Shown: one piece after another, positions 35,173 through 44,131 of the stretch
Layout of the letters: each line of letters opens with the position of its first letter
Position numbering within the stretch: the stretch's first letter is position 1
The notes under the pieces: model-generated
Databases searched by the model: none
Told to the model about the DNA's origin: nothing
Seen by the model: the letters and a program-made list of their open reading frames with translations, nothing else
Translations under genes and position numbers: made by a program
Source: CBDIHP01 sp965279195
GTDB taxonomy: Bacteria > Planctomycetota > Planctomycetia > Isosphaerales > Isosphaeraceae
Direction: 5' to 3'
NCBI GenBank assembly: GCA_965279195.1
Contig: CBDIHP010000039.1
Location: 62,001 to 126,000 of the forward strand
Length of the DNA stretch: 64,000 nt

Positions 35173-35976
35173 ATGATGACTCCCATGGCGCAAGATCCGC
35201 TGGAGTCCCCGCGCCCGGCCGTCGAAGGCACGGGGCCTCCCAAGTTCGACCACGGGCTGCGACGCCAGGCCGTGGTCGAGCGACTCCTGCTGGACATCGT
35301 CCAGCGCAGGCTCCAGCCCGGCGAGCACCTGGTCACGCAGACCCTCGCCGACCGATTCGGCATGAGCCACACGCCGATCCGCGAGGCGCTGATCGCGCTG
35401 GCGGGGATCGGTGTGGTGGACATCCTCCCCAACAAGGGGACGGTGGTGCGCAAGGTCGGCCTCCGCGAGGTCCGCGAGATCTGCAACGTCCGCCGCACCC
35501 TGGAATGCGAGACGGTCCGGGGGGCCTGCGGCCGGGTTGCGCCTCAGATCCTGGAGGAGTTTCGGGCCGAGTTCGCCCGGATCGCCGTCGATCCCCAGCC
35601 GCTCGACGCGTCCCGGATCCGCATGGCCAGGGAGCTGGACAGCCGGCTCCACGACGCCATCGCCGGGGCATGCGGCAACGACTTCCTGGCCAAGGAACTC
35701 TCCCGACTGACCACGCTGTTCCGTGCGTTCCGCGATGCGGCCTGGCAACGTGAGGCAGACAAGGGCGATCCTTCGCGTATCATGGAAGAAGCGAACGAGC
35801 ACGCCGCGATCGTCGGGGCCCTGATCGCGCTCGACCGCCGCGAGGCGGTCAAGGCGATGGCCCGTCACATCCGGTCCGGCTCCCGGACCTGGTGCGCGAT
35901 GCTCCGCAAGCGATCCGGCCCGCCCGCCCGAGAAACCCGCCGACCCGATCCCTCCTCCAGGAACCCCAAGCCATGA
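35173..35976 (+). CDS. GntR-family transcriptional regulator, FadR/FCD type
   Basis: 267 residues. Residues about 30-95 are a winged helix of GntR type (VVERLLLDIVQRRLQPGEHL, LADRFGMSHTPIREALIALA, LPNKGTVVRKV). Residues about 105-235 are an all-helical FCD ligand domain (CNVRRTLECETVRGACGR, ELDSRLHDAIAGACGNDFLA, EHAAIVGALIALDRREAVKA) with the usual Asp/His metal-ligand positions. Such proteins sense organic acids or sugar acids. Its TGA overlaps the ATG of the DUF1549/DUF1553 gene (ATGA at 35973-35976), so regulator and target are cotranslated. The ATG at 35173 is used; MAQDPLES at 35185 is possible. Confidence 0.9.
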   Translation: MMTPMAQDPLESPRPAVEGTGPPKFDHGLRRQAVVERLLLDIVQRRLQPGEHLVTQTLADRFGMSHTPIREALIALAGIGVVDILPNKGTVVRKVGLREVREICNVRRTLECETVRGACGRVAPQILEEFRAEFARIAVDPQPLDASRIRMARELDSRLHDAIAGACGNDFLAKELSRLTTLFRAFRDAAWQREADKGDPSRIMEEANEHAAIVGALIALDRREAVKAMARHIRSGSRTWCAMLRKRSGPPARETRRPDPSSRNPKP

Positions 35977-38900
35977 GCATGACCCCTGCATGGCCTGCCA
36001 CGGCGAGCCCCCGCGGTCGCGCCCGCGTCCGCTGGGGACTCGCCCTCCTGGCCTGCCTCGGTCTCACGAGCCAGAGCCTCGGGGACGACCTCCAGTACAA
36101 CCGCGACATCCGGCCGATCCTGGCCGAGAACTGCTTCGCCTGCCACGGGCCCGACAGCGCCAGCCGCAAGGCGAATCTCCGGCTCGATCAGCGCGACGCC
36201 GCCGTCTCTGCCAAGGCGATCGCCCCTACCAAGCCCGACGAGAGCGAACTCCTCGCGCGGATCGTCTCCGACGACCCCGAGGAGGTGATGCCCCCTCCGA
36301 GCACCAAGAAGACCCTGACCGCCGCGCAGAAGGCGACCGTCCGACGCTGGATCCAGGATGGGGCGAAGTACGAGGCCCACTGGTCGCTCCACGCCCCGAA
36401 GCGGCCCGAGCCACCGAAGGTCAAGGACGCCTCCTGGGTCAAGACGCCCATCGACGCGTTCCTCCTGGCGAACCTGGAGCGGAAGGGCCTGACCCCCGCG
36501 CCCGAGGCCGATCGCCGCACGCTGGCACGCCGGCTCTCGCTGGACCTCATCGGCCTCCCGCCCGAGCCGGCGATGGTCGAGGCGTTCGTGAAGGACAGGT
36601 CGCCGAAGGCGTATGAGGCCTTGGTCGATAAGCTCCTGGCCTCGCCCCGCTACGGCGAACACCGGGCGCGCTACTGGCTCGACGCCGCGCGGTACGCCGA
36701 CACCCACGGTCTCCACTTCGACAACTTCCGCGAGATGTGGACCTATCGCGACTGGGTCATCAATGCGTTCAACCGCAACCTGCCGTTCAGCCAGTTCACG
36801 ATCGAGCAACTCGCGGGCGACCTCCTCCCGAACCCGACCCTCGACCAGCGGATCGCCTCGGGCTTCAACCGCTGCAACATCACGACCAACGAGGGCGGCA
36901 CGATCCTCGAGGAGAACCTCGTCCTCTACACCCGAGACCGGACCGAGACCTTCGGGGCGGTCTTCCTGGGGACGACGGTCAACTGCACGGTCTGCCACGA
37001 CCACAAGTTCGACCCGCTGTCCCAGAAGGAGTTCTACAAGCTCTCGGCCTTCTTCAACAACTTCACCGCCGGGGCCCTCGACGGCAATATCAAGGACACC
37101 CCGCCGATCATCTTCGTCCCGGCCGAGGCCGACCAGGCGCGCTGGACGAAGCTGGAAGGGGAGTTGAACGTCGCCCGCAAGGCCATCTCCGACCGGGCGT
37201 CCGCCGCGCGCAAGGACTTCGACACCTGGCTCGCGGCGGCGAAGCCCGAGGCGATCGCCGCGACCCTGCCGGCGGCCCAGTACGAGTTCCAGCTCTCCTC
37301 GGCATGGACTGACGCCGATGGGATCGTCGCGGCCCCGGGCGTCTCGATCCAGAGCCGGGAGGCCGGCGACTTCGAAAACAATCAGCCGTTCACCGTCTCC
37401 GCCTGGGCCAAGCTGCCCAAGGGCGACGGAGGCGCGATCCTCGCCCGGATGGACGACAAGCACGACTTCCGCGGCTGGGACCTGTGGGTCGAGCGCGGAC
37501 GGCTCGGAACCCACATCGTCAACAAGTGGCCCGAGAATGCCCTCAAGGTGCTCACCGAGAAGCCGGTGATGAAGCCCGACGAGTGGATCCACGTCGTCAT
37601 GGCGTATGACGGCTCGAAGAAGGTCTCGGGCGTCAAGTTCTACGTCAACGGCGATCTCCAGTCGAACCGGACGGCGAATGACACCCTGACCGGGACCATC
37701 AAGACCCATGCGCCTCTCACGCTGTTCCAGCGGCTCAGCACCTCGCGGATCGACGGCCTCAGGGTGTTCGACGTGCGGCTGAGCAAGGGTGTGCAGCCCC
37801 CATCGACGATCGCCCAGACCCTCTACGCCACCCGCGCGGCGAGGCTGGCGGCGACGGCGAAGGACAAGCGGAAGGCGGACGAGGTCAACGCCGTCTTCGA
37901 CCTCTGGCGTCAGACCAGCGACCCGGCGACGAAGGAGTTCCGCAACAAGCTCCTGACGCTCGAAGGCGAGGAGCAGGCCATCAGGGCCCGAGGCTCGATC
38001 GCCCACGTCAGCCAGGAGAAGCCCGAGCCGGCCGTCGCGTATGTCCTGTTCCGGGGCGAGTACGACAAGCGCCGGGACAAGGTCACCCCCGGCACCCCGA
38101 GCATGCTCCCGCCCATGTCGCCCGACATGCCGAAGAACCGGCTCGGCCTGGCGCAGTGGCTGCTCAAGCCCGAGCATCCCCTGATGGCGCGGGTGACCGT
38201 CAACCGGTTCTGGCAAGAACTCTTCGGCGTCGGCCTGGTCAAGACCGCTGGCGACTTTGGCGTGGCGGGCGAACTCCCCGCCCATCCCGAACTGCTCGAC
38301 TGGCTTGCCGTCGACTTCCGCGAATCGGGCTGGGACACCAAGCGGTTCTTCAAGCAACTGGTGATGTCCTCCGCCTACCGCCAGGCGGCCGTGGCCACGC
38401 TCGAGAAGCCCCAGAAGGACCCGCAGAACCTCGACCTCTCGCGCGGCCCCCGGTTCCGGATGGACGCCGAGATGGTCCGCGACTACGCCCTGGCGGTCAG
38501 CGGCCTGCTGGCGGCCCGCGTCGGCGGGCCGTCGGCCCGTCCATACCAGCCGGACGGCGTCTGGGAGGCGGTCGCCATGCCCGAGAGCAATACGAGGATC
38601 TACCGCCGCGACGAGGGCGAGGGCCTCTACCGCCGGAGCATGTACACGTTCTGGAAGCGGGCCGCGCCCCCGGCGTCGATGGAGACCTTCAACGCCCCGA
38701 GCCGCGAGACCTGCACCGTGCGTCGCGAGCGGACCAACACCCCGCTCCAGGCGCTCGTGACCCTGAACGACCCGCAGTTCGTCGAGGCGGCCCGAAACCT
38801 TGCCGAGCGGACCCTCAGGGCCGAGGAATCGACCGAGGCCCGGCTCGACCTGCTCGCCCGCAAGCTCCTCGCCCGACCCTGGCGCGAGGAGGAGAAGTCG

Positions 38901-39080
38901 GTCGTCGAGCGGTCGATCGAGGACCTCCTCGCCCACTACAAGGCCCACCCCGACGACGCCGCCAAGCTCGACTCCTTCGGCGCCAGCAAGCCCGACGACA
39001 AGCTCGACCGCGTCGCCCTCGCCGCATGGACCATGCTGGCGAACGAATTGCTCAACCTGGACGAAGTCCTGAACAAATAA
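35973..39080 (+). CDS. Planctomycete cytochrome-type DUF1549/DUF1553 (PSD1) protein with LamG domain
   Basis: 1035 residues. After a signal peptide (about 1-38) comes the planctomycete cytochrome C domain with C54-F-A-C57-H58. DUF1549 follows (RYGEHRARYWLDAARYADTHG, LPFSQFTIEQLAGDLLP) and contains a second heme-type motif C338-T-V-C341-H342 in CTVCHDHKFDP. A concanavalin-like LamG domain lies at about 430-620 (PFTVSAWAKLP, RIDGLRVFDVRLS), and DUF1553 is C-terminal (LAQWLLKPEHPLMARVTVNRFW, RRERTNTPLQALVTLNDPQF). These exported proteins are abundant in planctomycetes, usually next to a DUF1501 gene, and are thought to act on complex saccharides; the chemistry is unknown. The start at 35973 gives the signal peptide and couples the gene to the GntR regulator. 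Confidence 0.95.
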   Translation: MSMTPAWPATASPRGRARVRWGLALLACLGLTSQSLGDDLQYNRDIRPILAENCFACHGPDSASRKANLRLDQRDAAVSAKAIAPTKPDESELLARIVSDDPEEVMPPPSTKKTLTAAQKATVRRWIQDGAKYEAHWSLHAPKRPEPPKVKDASWVKTPIDAFLLANLERKGLTPAPEADRRTLARRLSLDLIGLPPEPAMVEAFVKDRSPKAYEALVDKLLASPRYGEHRARYWLDAARYADTHGLHFDNFREMWTYRDWVINAFNRNLPFSQFTIEQLAGDLLPNPTLDQRIASGFNRCNITTNEGGTILEENLVLYTRDRTETFGAVFLGTTVNCTVCHDHKFDPLSQKEFYKLSAFFNNFTAGALDGNIKDTPPIIFVPAEADQARWTKLEGELNVARKAISDRASAARKDFDTWLAAAKPEAIAATLPAAQYEFQLSSAWTDADGIVAAPGVSIQSREAGDFENNQPFTVSAWAKLPKGDGGAILARMDDKHDFRGWDLWVERGRLGTHIVNKWPENALKVLTEKPVMKPDEWIHVVMAYDGSKKVSGVKFYVNGDLQSNRTANDTLTGTIKTHAPLTLFQRLSTSRIDGLRVFDVRLSKGVQPPSTIAQTLYATRAARLAATAKDKRKADEVNAVFDLWRQTSDPATKEFRNKLLTLEGEEQAIRARGSIAHVSQEKPEPAVAYVLFRGEYDKRRDKVTPGTPSMLPPMSPDMPKNRLGLAQWLLKPEHPLMARVTVNRFWQELFGVGLVKTAGDFGVAGELPAHPELLDWLAVDFRESGWDTKRFFKQLVMSSAYRQAAVATLEKPQKDPQNLDLSRGPRFRMDAEMVRDYALAVSGLLAARVGGPSARPYQPDGVWEAVAMPESNTRIYRRDEGEGLYRRSMYTFWKRAAPPASMETFNAPSRETCTVRRERTNTPLQALVTLNDPQFVEAARNLAERTLRAEESTEARLDLLARKLLARPWREEEKSVVERSIEDLLAHYKAHPDDAAKLDSFGASKPDDKLDRVALAAWTMLANELLNLDEVLNK

Positions 39081-39087
39081 TCGGGTG

Positions 39088-39166
39088 ATGGGTGATGGAT
39101 GATGGGTCATGAGGTGGGGCGAGATTCCGCGTCTTCCCCACCCCTCTCCCATGACCCATCACCCAT
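39088..39166. repeat. Long imperfect hairpin between DUF1553 and DUF1501 genes
   Basis: The left arm 39088-39119 (ATGGGTGATGG, GATGGGTCATG, AGGTGGGG) pairs with the right arm 39136-39166 (CCCCACCCCTCTCCCATG, ACCCATCACCCAT), apart from a 7-nt insertion and minor mismatches. It fills most of the 111-bp gap inside the operon, so it may set the ratio of the two products by attenuation or by stabilising one mRNA end. Confidence 0.55.
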
Positions 39167-39191
39167 TTTCCCCCAAAATACGGGGTGAACG

Positions 39192-40643
39192 ATGCAACCG
39201 ATCGAAGACTGGGTCCGCGCCGAGACGCGCCGGCAGTTCTTCCGCCGGGGCGGGAACGTGCTCGGGACGGCGGCGCTGGCGAGCCTGATGGGCAAGGCGT
39301 CCGACGCGTTCGGGGCGAACTCGGGCGGGCCGCCGGGGCCGCATTTCCCGGGCAAGGCGAAGCGGGTCATCTACCTGCACATGGTCGGCGGTCCGTCACA
39401 GATGGACCTGTACGACTACAAGCCGAAGATGGCCGAATACTTCGACAAGGACCTGCCCGAGAGCGTCCGGATGGGCCAGCGGCTCACGACGATGACCTCG
39501 GGCCAGAAGCGGTTCCCGATCGCGCCCTCGAAGTACAAGTTCAAGCAGCACGGCCAGAGCGGCATGTGGGTCAGCGAGATGCTGCCCCACACGGCCAGCA
39601 TGGTCGACGACATGACGTTTATCCGGAGCATGAACACCGAGGCCATCAACCACGAGCCGGCCATCTGCAACATGCAGACCGGCAACCAGATCACGGGCCG
39701 CCCGTGCCTGGGCTCGTGGATGTCCTACGGGCTCGGCTCCGAGAACGAGAATCTGCCGACGTTCGTGGTGCTCGTCGCCAAGCCGAGCAACACCGAGCAG
39801 ATCCAGGCGATCTCAGGCCGACTCTGGTCCTCGGGCTACCTGCCCGGCGAGCACGCGGGCGTCTCGTTCCGGTCGGGCCCGGATCCGATCCTCTACATCC
39901 AGAACCCGCCCGGGGTGACCCGCGACGTCCGGCGCAAGACGCTCGACGGGCTCAACGCCCTGAACGAAATGACCTACCAGCAGACCGCCGACCCGGAGAC
40001 CCACACCCGGATCCAGCAATACGAGCTGGCGTTCCGGATGCAGGCGAGCGTGCCGGAGTTGGTCGACGTCAGCGGCGAAACCAAGGCGACGCTCGACCTC
40101 TACGGCGACGACGTCCACAAGGCGGGCAGCTTCGCCCACTCCGCGCTCCTGGCACGTCGACTGGTCGAACGCGGTGTGCGATTCGTCCAGATCTATCACA
40201 ACAACTGGGACCACCACGGCAACCTCGGCGGCCGGATGCCGGACCAGTGCCGCGACGTGGACAGGCCGTGCTGGGGCCTGATCCAGGACCTCAAGTCGCG
40301 CGGGATGTTCGACGACACCCTGATCATCTGGGGCGGCGAGTTCGGCCGCACCATCTACTCGCAGGGCGGCGTCACCAAGGACAATTACGGCCGCGACCAC
40401 CACCCTCGTTGCTTCACCATGTGGATGGCCGGAGGCGGCTCCAGGGGCGGGGCGATCTACGGCGAGACCGACGATTTCTCGTACAACATCGTCAAGGACC
40501 CGGTGCACATCCGCGACTTCCACGCCACGGTCCTGCACCTGCTGGGCTTCGACCCCCAGAGGTTCGCGTACCGCCACCTCGGCCTCGACCAGCGGCTGAT
40601 CGGCGTCGAACCGGCGAAGGTCATCAAGGAACTCGTCGGCTGA
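39192..40643 (+). CDS. DUF1501 protein (exported sulfatase-fold family)
   Basis: 483 residues. An N-terminal RRQFFRRGGNVLGTAALASL resembles a twin-arginine signal. The body has the DUF1501 landmarks KRVIYLHMVGGPSQMDLYDYKP, FIRSMNTEAINHEPAICNMQ, RPCLGSWMSYGLGSEN, LIIWGGEFGRTIYSQGG and GRDHHPRCFTMWMAGGG. The fold is related to alkaline phosphatase/sulfatase enzymes, and the Asp/His residues near the C-terminus could bind metal. In planctomycetes DUF1501 genes follow DUF1549/DUF1553 genes, as here, and the two products are believed to work together in the periplasm. The function is not established. Confidence 0.94.
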   Translation: MQPIEDWVRAETRRQFFRRGGNVLGTAALASLMGKASDAFGANSGGPPGPHFPGKAKRVIYLHMVGGPSQMDLYDYKPKMAEYFDKDLPESVRMGQRLTTMTSGQKRFPIAPSKYKFKQHGQSGMWVSEMLPHTASMVDDMTFIRSMNTEAINHEPAICNMQTGNQITGRPCLGSWMSYGLGSENENLPTFVVLVAKPSNTEQIQAISGRLWSSGYLPGEHAGVSFRSGPDPILYIQNPPGVTRDVRRKTLDGLNALNEMTYQQTADPETHTRIQQYELAFRMQASVPELVDVSGETKATLDLYGDDVHKAGSFAHSALLARRLVERGVRFVQIYHNNWDHHGNLGGRMPDQCRDVDRPCWGLIQDLKSRGMFDDTLIIWGGEFGRTIYSQGGVTKDNYGRDHHPRCFTMWMAGGGSRGGAIYGETDDFSYNIVKDPVHIRDFHATVLHLLGFDPQRFAYRHLGLDQRLIGVEPAKVIKELVG

Positions 40644-40742
40644 CGACGAGGGCGAACCACGACGCGTCGGCCGGGGGCATGGATCGCATCCATGTCCTCG
40701 GCCGTTGTCGTTTTCCGGTGGCTTTGCCCGGACCCGGGCGGA

Positions 40743-40961
40743 TTACTCGCCGGTCGGGGCGGCGGGGTGGTCGGACGATTCCCAGGCGGCGCGGGCCTCG
40801 CGGTCCTCGGCGTCGTGGATCAGCTCGTCGCGGACGACCATGACGTCCGGCGGGGCCTCGATGCCGATGCGGACCTGATTGCGGTCGATCTTCACGACCG
40901 TGATCTTGATGTCCGACCCGATCACAATCCCTTCAAACGGTCTGCGGCTGAGGACGAGCAT
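40743..40961 (-). CDS. csrA: Translational regulator CsrA
   Basis: 72 residues. MLVLSRRPFEGIVIGSDIKI, then TVVKIDRNQVRIGIEAPPDV and MVVRDEL match CsrA along the whole folded domain, including the conserved early Arg residues and the VRIGI-APPDV strand-turn needed for RNA binding. The C-terminal 22 residues are acidic and variable. CsrA dimers bind GGA motifs near ribosome-binding sites and control carbon storage, motility and stress genes. The gene's own leader reads AAGGAGGAACCCGCG before ATG and contains two GGA triplets, so autoregulation is plausible. It stands alone between the DUF1501 gene and a cyclase-family gene rather than in a flagellar operon. Confidence 0.95.
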   Translation of the reverse strand: MLVLSRRPFEGIVIGSDIKITVVKIDRNQVRIGIEAPPDVMVVRDELIHDAEDREARAAWESSDHPAAPTGE

Positions 40962-41184
40962 CGCGGGTTCCTCCTTGATCCGCCGTCACAGTACGCTTGG
41001 GCCTTCTTGGCCATCCTCTACAGATGCCTTCGCAGCCCAGCGCTTCGGAGCGACAAGAAATCTTCCGGAATTGTAAGAATTGGTGATGACGACCCCGTTT
41101 CTTCTGTTCTCACAGGCCCGTTCGATGGGTGAACCGTCAGAATCAAAGCCTTCGGGAGCCTCGCCAGGATCAGTAGCGTAAGTT

Positions 41185-41841
41185 TCACGCCTGCGCGATC
41201 AGCACCGGGCGGCAGAATGCACCAGAATGTTCGAAAAGGTGGATCGGAAGGGCCAGGAACTTCGCCGGCCGGGGCTCCTCGAACGCCTCGGCGGGGAACC
41301 TCAGCTCCTCGACGACCCACATGCCGTTCCCGAGAAGGACGGTGTGGGTCTGGCTGTTCACCGGCTCCCGGCTGCCGCCGATGGAGTAGTGATCGATCCC
41401 GACCGCCCGGGCCTTCCGGTCCACCAGCCACTGGGCCCCATCGGGGGTCAGGAACGGCGACTGCTTGAGCCACAGCTCGGTCCGGGCCCGCAGGTCGCCC
41501 CAGCCGGTGCAGAGCAGGGCGATGTCGCCCGGTTCGAGGTCGCCGAGGTGCTTCTCCAGCAACTCGGGCCCGATCGGCGCGAACGGCTCCAGGGGCCGGA
41601 GGTCGGCGATCCGCGCCGGCCCGCAGAACGTCTCCAGGGGAAGTTCGGAGATACTCTTCCCGCCGGCGATCTTGTGCAACGGCGCGTCCAGGTGACTCCC
41701 CGTATGGCTGGCCAGCGTCAGGACTTCCATCCGCCAGCCGTGCTCGGGGTGGTCGGCCGTCCGCTCCGAGATCGGATTCGGGTGCGCGGGGCAGTTCGGT
41801 GCGTCGTGGAAAAGCGGCTGGGAGAGGTCGATGAATTTCAT
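41185..41841 (-). CDS. Cyclase-family metal hydrolase (kynurenine formamidase-like)
   Basis: 218 residues. MKFIDLSQPLFHDAPNCPAH and the metal-binding LASHTGSHLDAPLHKI (His-x3-His-x-Asp) define the cyclase/kynurenine formamidase family. Later residues AVGIDHYSIGG and the ending PIHLFEHSGAFCRPVLIAQA are also typical. The family uses a divalent metal to hydrolyse amides or lactones (kynurenine formamidase, isatin hydrolase). Kynurenine pathway genes are not nearby, so the substrate is open. ATG 41841 is preferred over the longer frame because MKFIDLS is the conserved start. It diverges from the MOSC gene. Confidence 0.86.
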   Translation of the reverse strand: MKFIDLSQPLFHDAPNCPAHPNPISERTADHPEHGWRMEVLTLASHTGSHLDAPLHKIAGGKSISELPLETFCGPARIADLRPLEPFAPIGPELLEKHLGDLEPGDIALLCTGWGDLRARTELWLKQSPFLTPDGAQWLVDRKARAVGIDHYSIGGSREPVNSQTHTVLLGNGMWVVEELRFPAEAFEEPRPAKFLALPIHLFEHSGAFCRPVLIAQA

Positions 41842-42001
41842 GGGCAGATGAAACCAGGCGGGTCGCCATCGGACAAGCACCCGCCTCCCGGGTACGCGCG
41901 CGAACCTCTCGGTGGTTATGATGAGTCCTGCGCCGATGCGAGTACGCTCCAAACGGTCTGCAAGCTTAAAGATCGGTCGATTCGCACGGAGGACCGTCGG
42001 G

Positions 42002-42454
42002 ATGCCACAGGGTTCGGTACTTTCGATCTTCCTCCACCAGAGCGGCAAGGGCGGGCCTCTGACCCCGGTCGAGGAGGCCGAGGCCGTCGCCGGAGCAGGG
42101 CTGGTGGGCGATGGGTACTTCCGGGCGGGTGATCCCGACCAGGAGGTCACCTTTATCGAGTCGGAGGCCATCGAGGCGATCGATCAAGAGGAAGGCCTGA
42201 GGCTGGCCCCGGCGGATGCCAGGCGGAACGTCCTGACGAGGGGCGTCGCCTTGAATCATCTGGTGAACCGCGAGTTCACCGTGGGCGGCGTCCGATTGAA
42301 AGGCGTGAGGTTGTGCGAGCCCTGCTCGCATCTGCAGAAGCTGACGCAGCCGGGGATCCTCAAGGCGCTCCTGCACCGGGGCGGCCTGCGGGCCCGGGTG
42401 GTGACGGGGGGCGTCCTCCGGGTCGGCGACGCCATCGAATACGGATCGGAGTGA
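42002..42454 (+). CDS. MOSC-domain protein
   Basis: 150 residues consisting almost wholly of a MOSC beta-barrel: AVAGAGLVGDGYFRAGDPDQ, VTFIESEAIEAID, ARRNVLTRGVALNHLVNREF, the Cys-bearing VRLCEPCSHLQKL, and RARVVTGGVLRVGDAI. MOSC domains bind sulfur-carrying molybdenum cofactor or act as small oxidoreductase adaptors; the conserved Cys is present. Stand-alone MOSC proteins such as this one are related to YiiM. ATG 42002 has a purine-rich leader (GGACCGTCGGG). It is 7 bp upstream of purE and likely cotranscribed with purE-purK. Confidence 0.87.
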   Translation: MPQGSVLSIFLHQSGKGGPLTPVEEAEAVAGAGLVGDGYFRAGDPDQEVTFIESEAIEAIDQEEGLRLAPADARRNVLTRGVALNHLVNREFTVGGVRLKGVRLCEPCSHLQKLTQPGILKALLHRGGLRARVVTGGVLRVGDAIEYGSE

Positions 42455-42461
42455 GCCAGGC

Positions 42462-42959
42462 ATGCCGGACGACGGGCCGTCGAAGCCGCTGGTTGGGGTC
42501 GTGATGGGGAGCAAGTCCGACTGGGAGACCATGCGGGCCGCCTCCGAACTCCTCGCGGAACTCGGGATCTCCCACGAATCTCGGGTCGTCTCTGCCCACA
42601 GGACCCCCGAACGCCTCTTCGCCTACGCCACCGAGGCCGAGTCGCGAGGTCTCCAGGTCCTCATCGCCGGCGCGGGCGGTGCGGCCCACCTGCCGGGGAT
42701 GCTCGCGGCCATCACGATCCTCCCCGTGCTCGGCGTGCCCGTGGAAAGTCGGGTGCTCCGGGGGGTGGACTCGCTCCTGTCGATCGTCCAGATGCCCAGG
42801 GGGATCCCCGTAGGGACGCTGGCGATCGGATCGGCGGGTGCGGCGAACGCGGCCTTGCTCGCGGCGGCGATCCTCGCCCGGTCCGACGTCGCCCTCCGCG
42901 ACCGCCTCGCGACCTTCCGCAAGAACCAGACGGACTCCGTGGGCGAGTCGCCCGTATGA
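42462..42959 (+). CDS. purE: N5-carboxyaminoimidazole ribonucleotide mutase PurE
   Basis: 165 residues, the normal class I PurE length. VGVVMGSKSDWETMRAASEL, ESRVVSAHRTPERLFAYA and LIAGAGGAAHLPGMLAAIT are the active-site segments, including the conserved Ser-Asp and catalytic His of SAHRTP. PurE converts N5-CAIR to CAIR in purine synthesis, using the product of PurK. Its stop overlaps the purK start by 4 bp (ATGA), so the two are translationally coupled. Confidence 0.96.
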   Translation: MPDDGPSKPLVGVVMGSKSDWETMRAASELLAELGISHESRVVSAHRTPERLFAYATEAESRGLQVLIAGAGGAAHLPGMLAAITILPVLGVPVESRVLRGVDSLLSIVQMPRGIPVGTLAIGSAGAANAALLAAAILARSDVALRDRLATFRKNQTDSVGESPV

Positions 42960-44125
42960 TGGACAACATCCAGAAACCGGCGATCCTGGTCCCGCCGGCG
43001 TCGATCGGCGTGGTCGGCGGCGGTCAGCTCGGACGGATGTTCCTCCAGGCCGCGCAGCGGATGGGTTACCAGGCGGGGGTCCTGACCGAGGTCGAGGATT
43101 CCCCCGGCGCCCAGGTCGCCAACTGGTCGGTGGTGGGCCTCGCCGACGACCGCAACGCCCTGAAAGCCTTCCGAGAGAAGGCCGAGGCCGTGACGGTCGA
43201 GTTCGAGAACGTCTCCGCCCCGGCCCTCCGATGGCTGGAGCGGACGCGGATCGTCCGGCCCGGCTGGCGGACCCTCTGGGTCAGCCAGAACCGCCTGCGA
43301 GAGAAGACCTTCTTGCTCAGGAACGGCTTCCCGCACGCCCCGTGGCAGTCCGTCCGCTCGGAAGCCGATGTGGAATCGGCGGTCGCCCGGCTGGGCCTGC
43401 CGCTGATCCTCAAGACGGCGGCCTCGGGATATGACGGCAAGGGCCAGATCCGCGTCGAGCAGGCCGAGGACGCAGTTGGCGCCTGGAAGCAACTCGGCCG
43501 GGTCGATTGCGTGGCCGAGGGCTGGGTCGAGTTCGCGGTCGAGGTCTCGGTCGTGGCCGTTCGAGGGGCCGACGGCTCGGCGGTGACCTTCCCCGTCGCC
43601 TGGAACCGTCATCGGAAGCACATCCTCGACGTGACCGTCATGCCCGCCCCGATCGGCCCGGCGGTGACGTCGGAGGCGCAGGCGTTGGCCGCTTCGGTGG
43701 CGAAGGCGCTCGGGACCGTCGGCGTCCTGACGGTCGAGTTCTTCCTCACGGCCTCAGGTCAGCTCCTCATCAACGAGCTGGCCCCCCGGCCGCATAACTC
43801 GGGGCACCTGACGATGGAGGCGGCGGTCTCCAGCCAGTTCGAGCAGCAGGTCCGGGCGCTCTGCGGCCTGCCGCTCGGCGGGACCGACCTCTCGATGCCG
43901 GCGGCGATGGTGAACCTGCTCGGCGACCTCTGGGCCGGCGGCGAGCCCGACTGGTCGGCCGCCTTCCGCGCCGATCCGGGCGTCAAGCTGCACCTCTACG
44001 GCAAACGGAAACCCGCCCCCGGCCGGAAGATGGGGCACCTGACGGTCCTCGACCCCCATCCGGAAACCGCCGCCGCCCGAGCCATCGCGGCGAGGGCCGC
44101 CCTGGTTCGGAGGCCCGCCCAGTAG
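42956..44125 (+). CDS. purK: N5-carboxyaminoimidazole ribonucleotide synthase PurK
   Basis: 389 residues. IGVVGGGQLGRMFLQAAQRM is the N-terminal binding loop. The ATP-grasp region follows with LPLILKTAASGYDGKGQIRV, VAEGWVEFAVEVSVVAVR and LINELAPRPHNSGHLTMEAA. The C-terminal VKLHLYGKRKPAPGRKMGHL is the PurK tail. The enzyme makes N5-CAIR from AIR, bicarbonate and ATP and hands it to PurE. Coupling with purE is by a 4-bp overlap. It converges on the sulfatase-superfamily gene with a 6-bp gap and no visible terminator between them. Confidence 0.96.
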   Translation: MMDNIQKPAILVPPASIGVVGGGQLGRMFLQAAQRMGYQAGVLTEVEDSPGAQVANWSVVGLADDRNALKAFREKAEAVTVEFENVSAPALRWLERTRIVRPGWRTLWVSQNRLREKTFLLRNGFPHAPWQSVRSEADVESAVARLGLPLILKTAASGYDGKGQIRVEQAEDAVGAWKQLGRVDCVAEGWVEFAVEVSVVAVRGADGSAVTFPVAWNRHRKHILDVTVMPAPIGPAVTSEAQALAASVAKALGTVGVLTVEFFLTASGQLLINELAPRPHNSGHLTMEAAVSSQFEQQVRALCGLPLGGTDLSMPAAMVNLLGDLWAGGEPDWSAAFRADPGVKLHLYGKRKPAPGRKMGHLTVLDPHPETAAARAIAARAALVRRPAQ

Positions 44126-44131
44126 GCGGGA

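Noticed and set aside
35865..39152. 1095-codon minus-strand frame
   Set aside because: Antisense of the DUF1549/DUF1553 gene; composition is that of a shadow frame.
40678..40694. Short hairpin CATGGAT-CGC-ATCCATG after the DUF1501 gene as a terminator
   Set aside because: The stem is only 7 bp with a 3-nt loop and no U-tract; could be chance.
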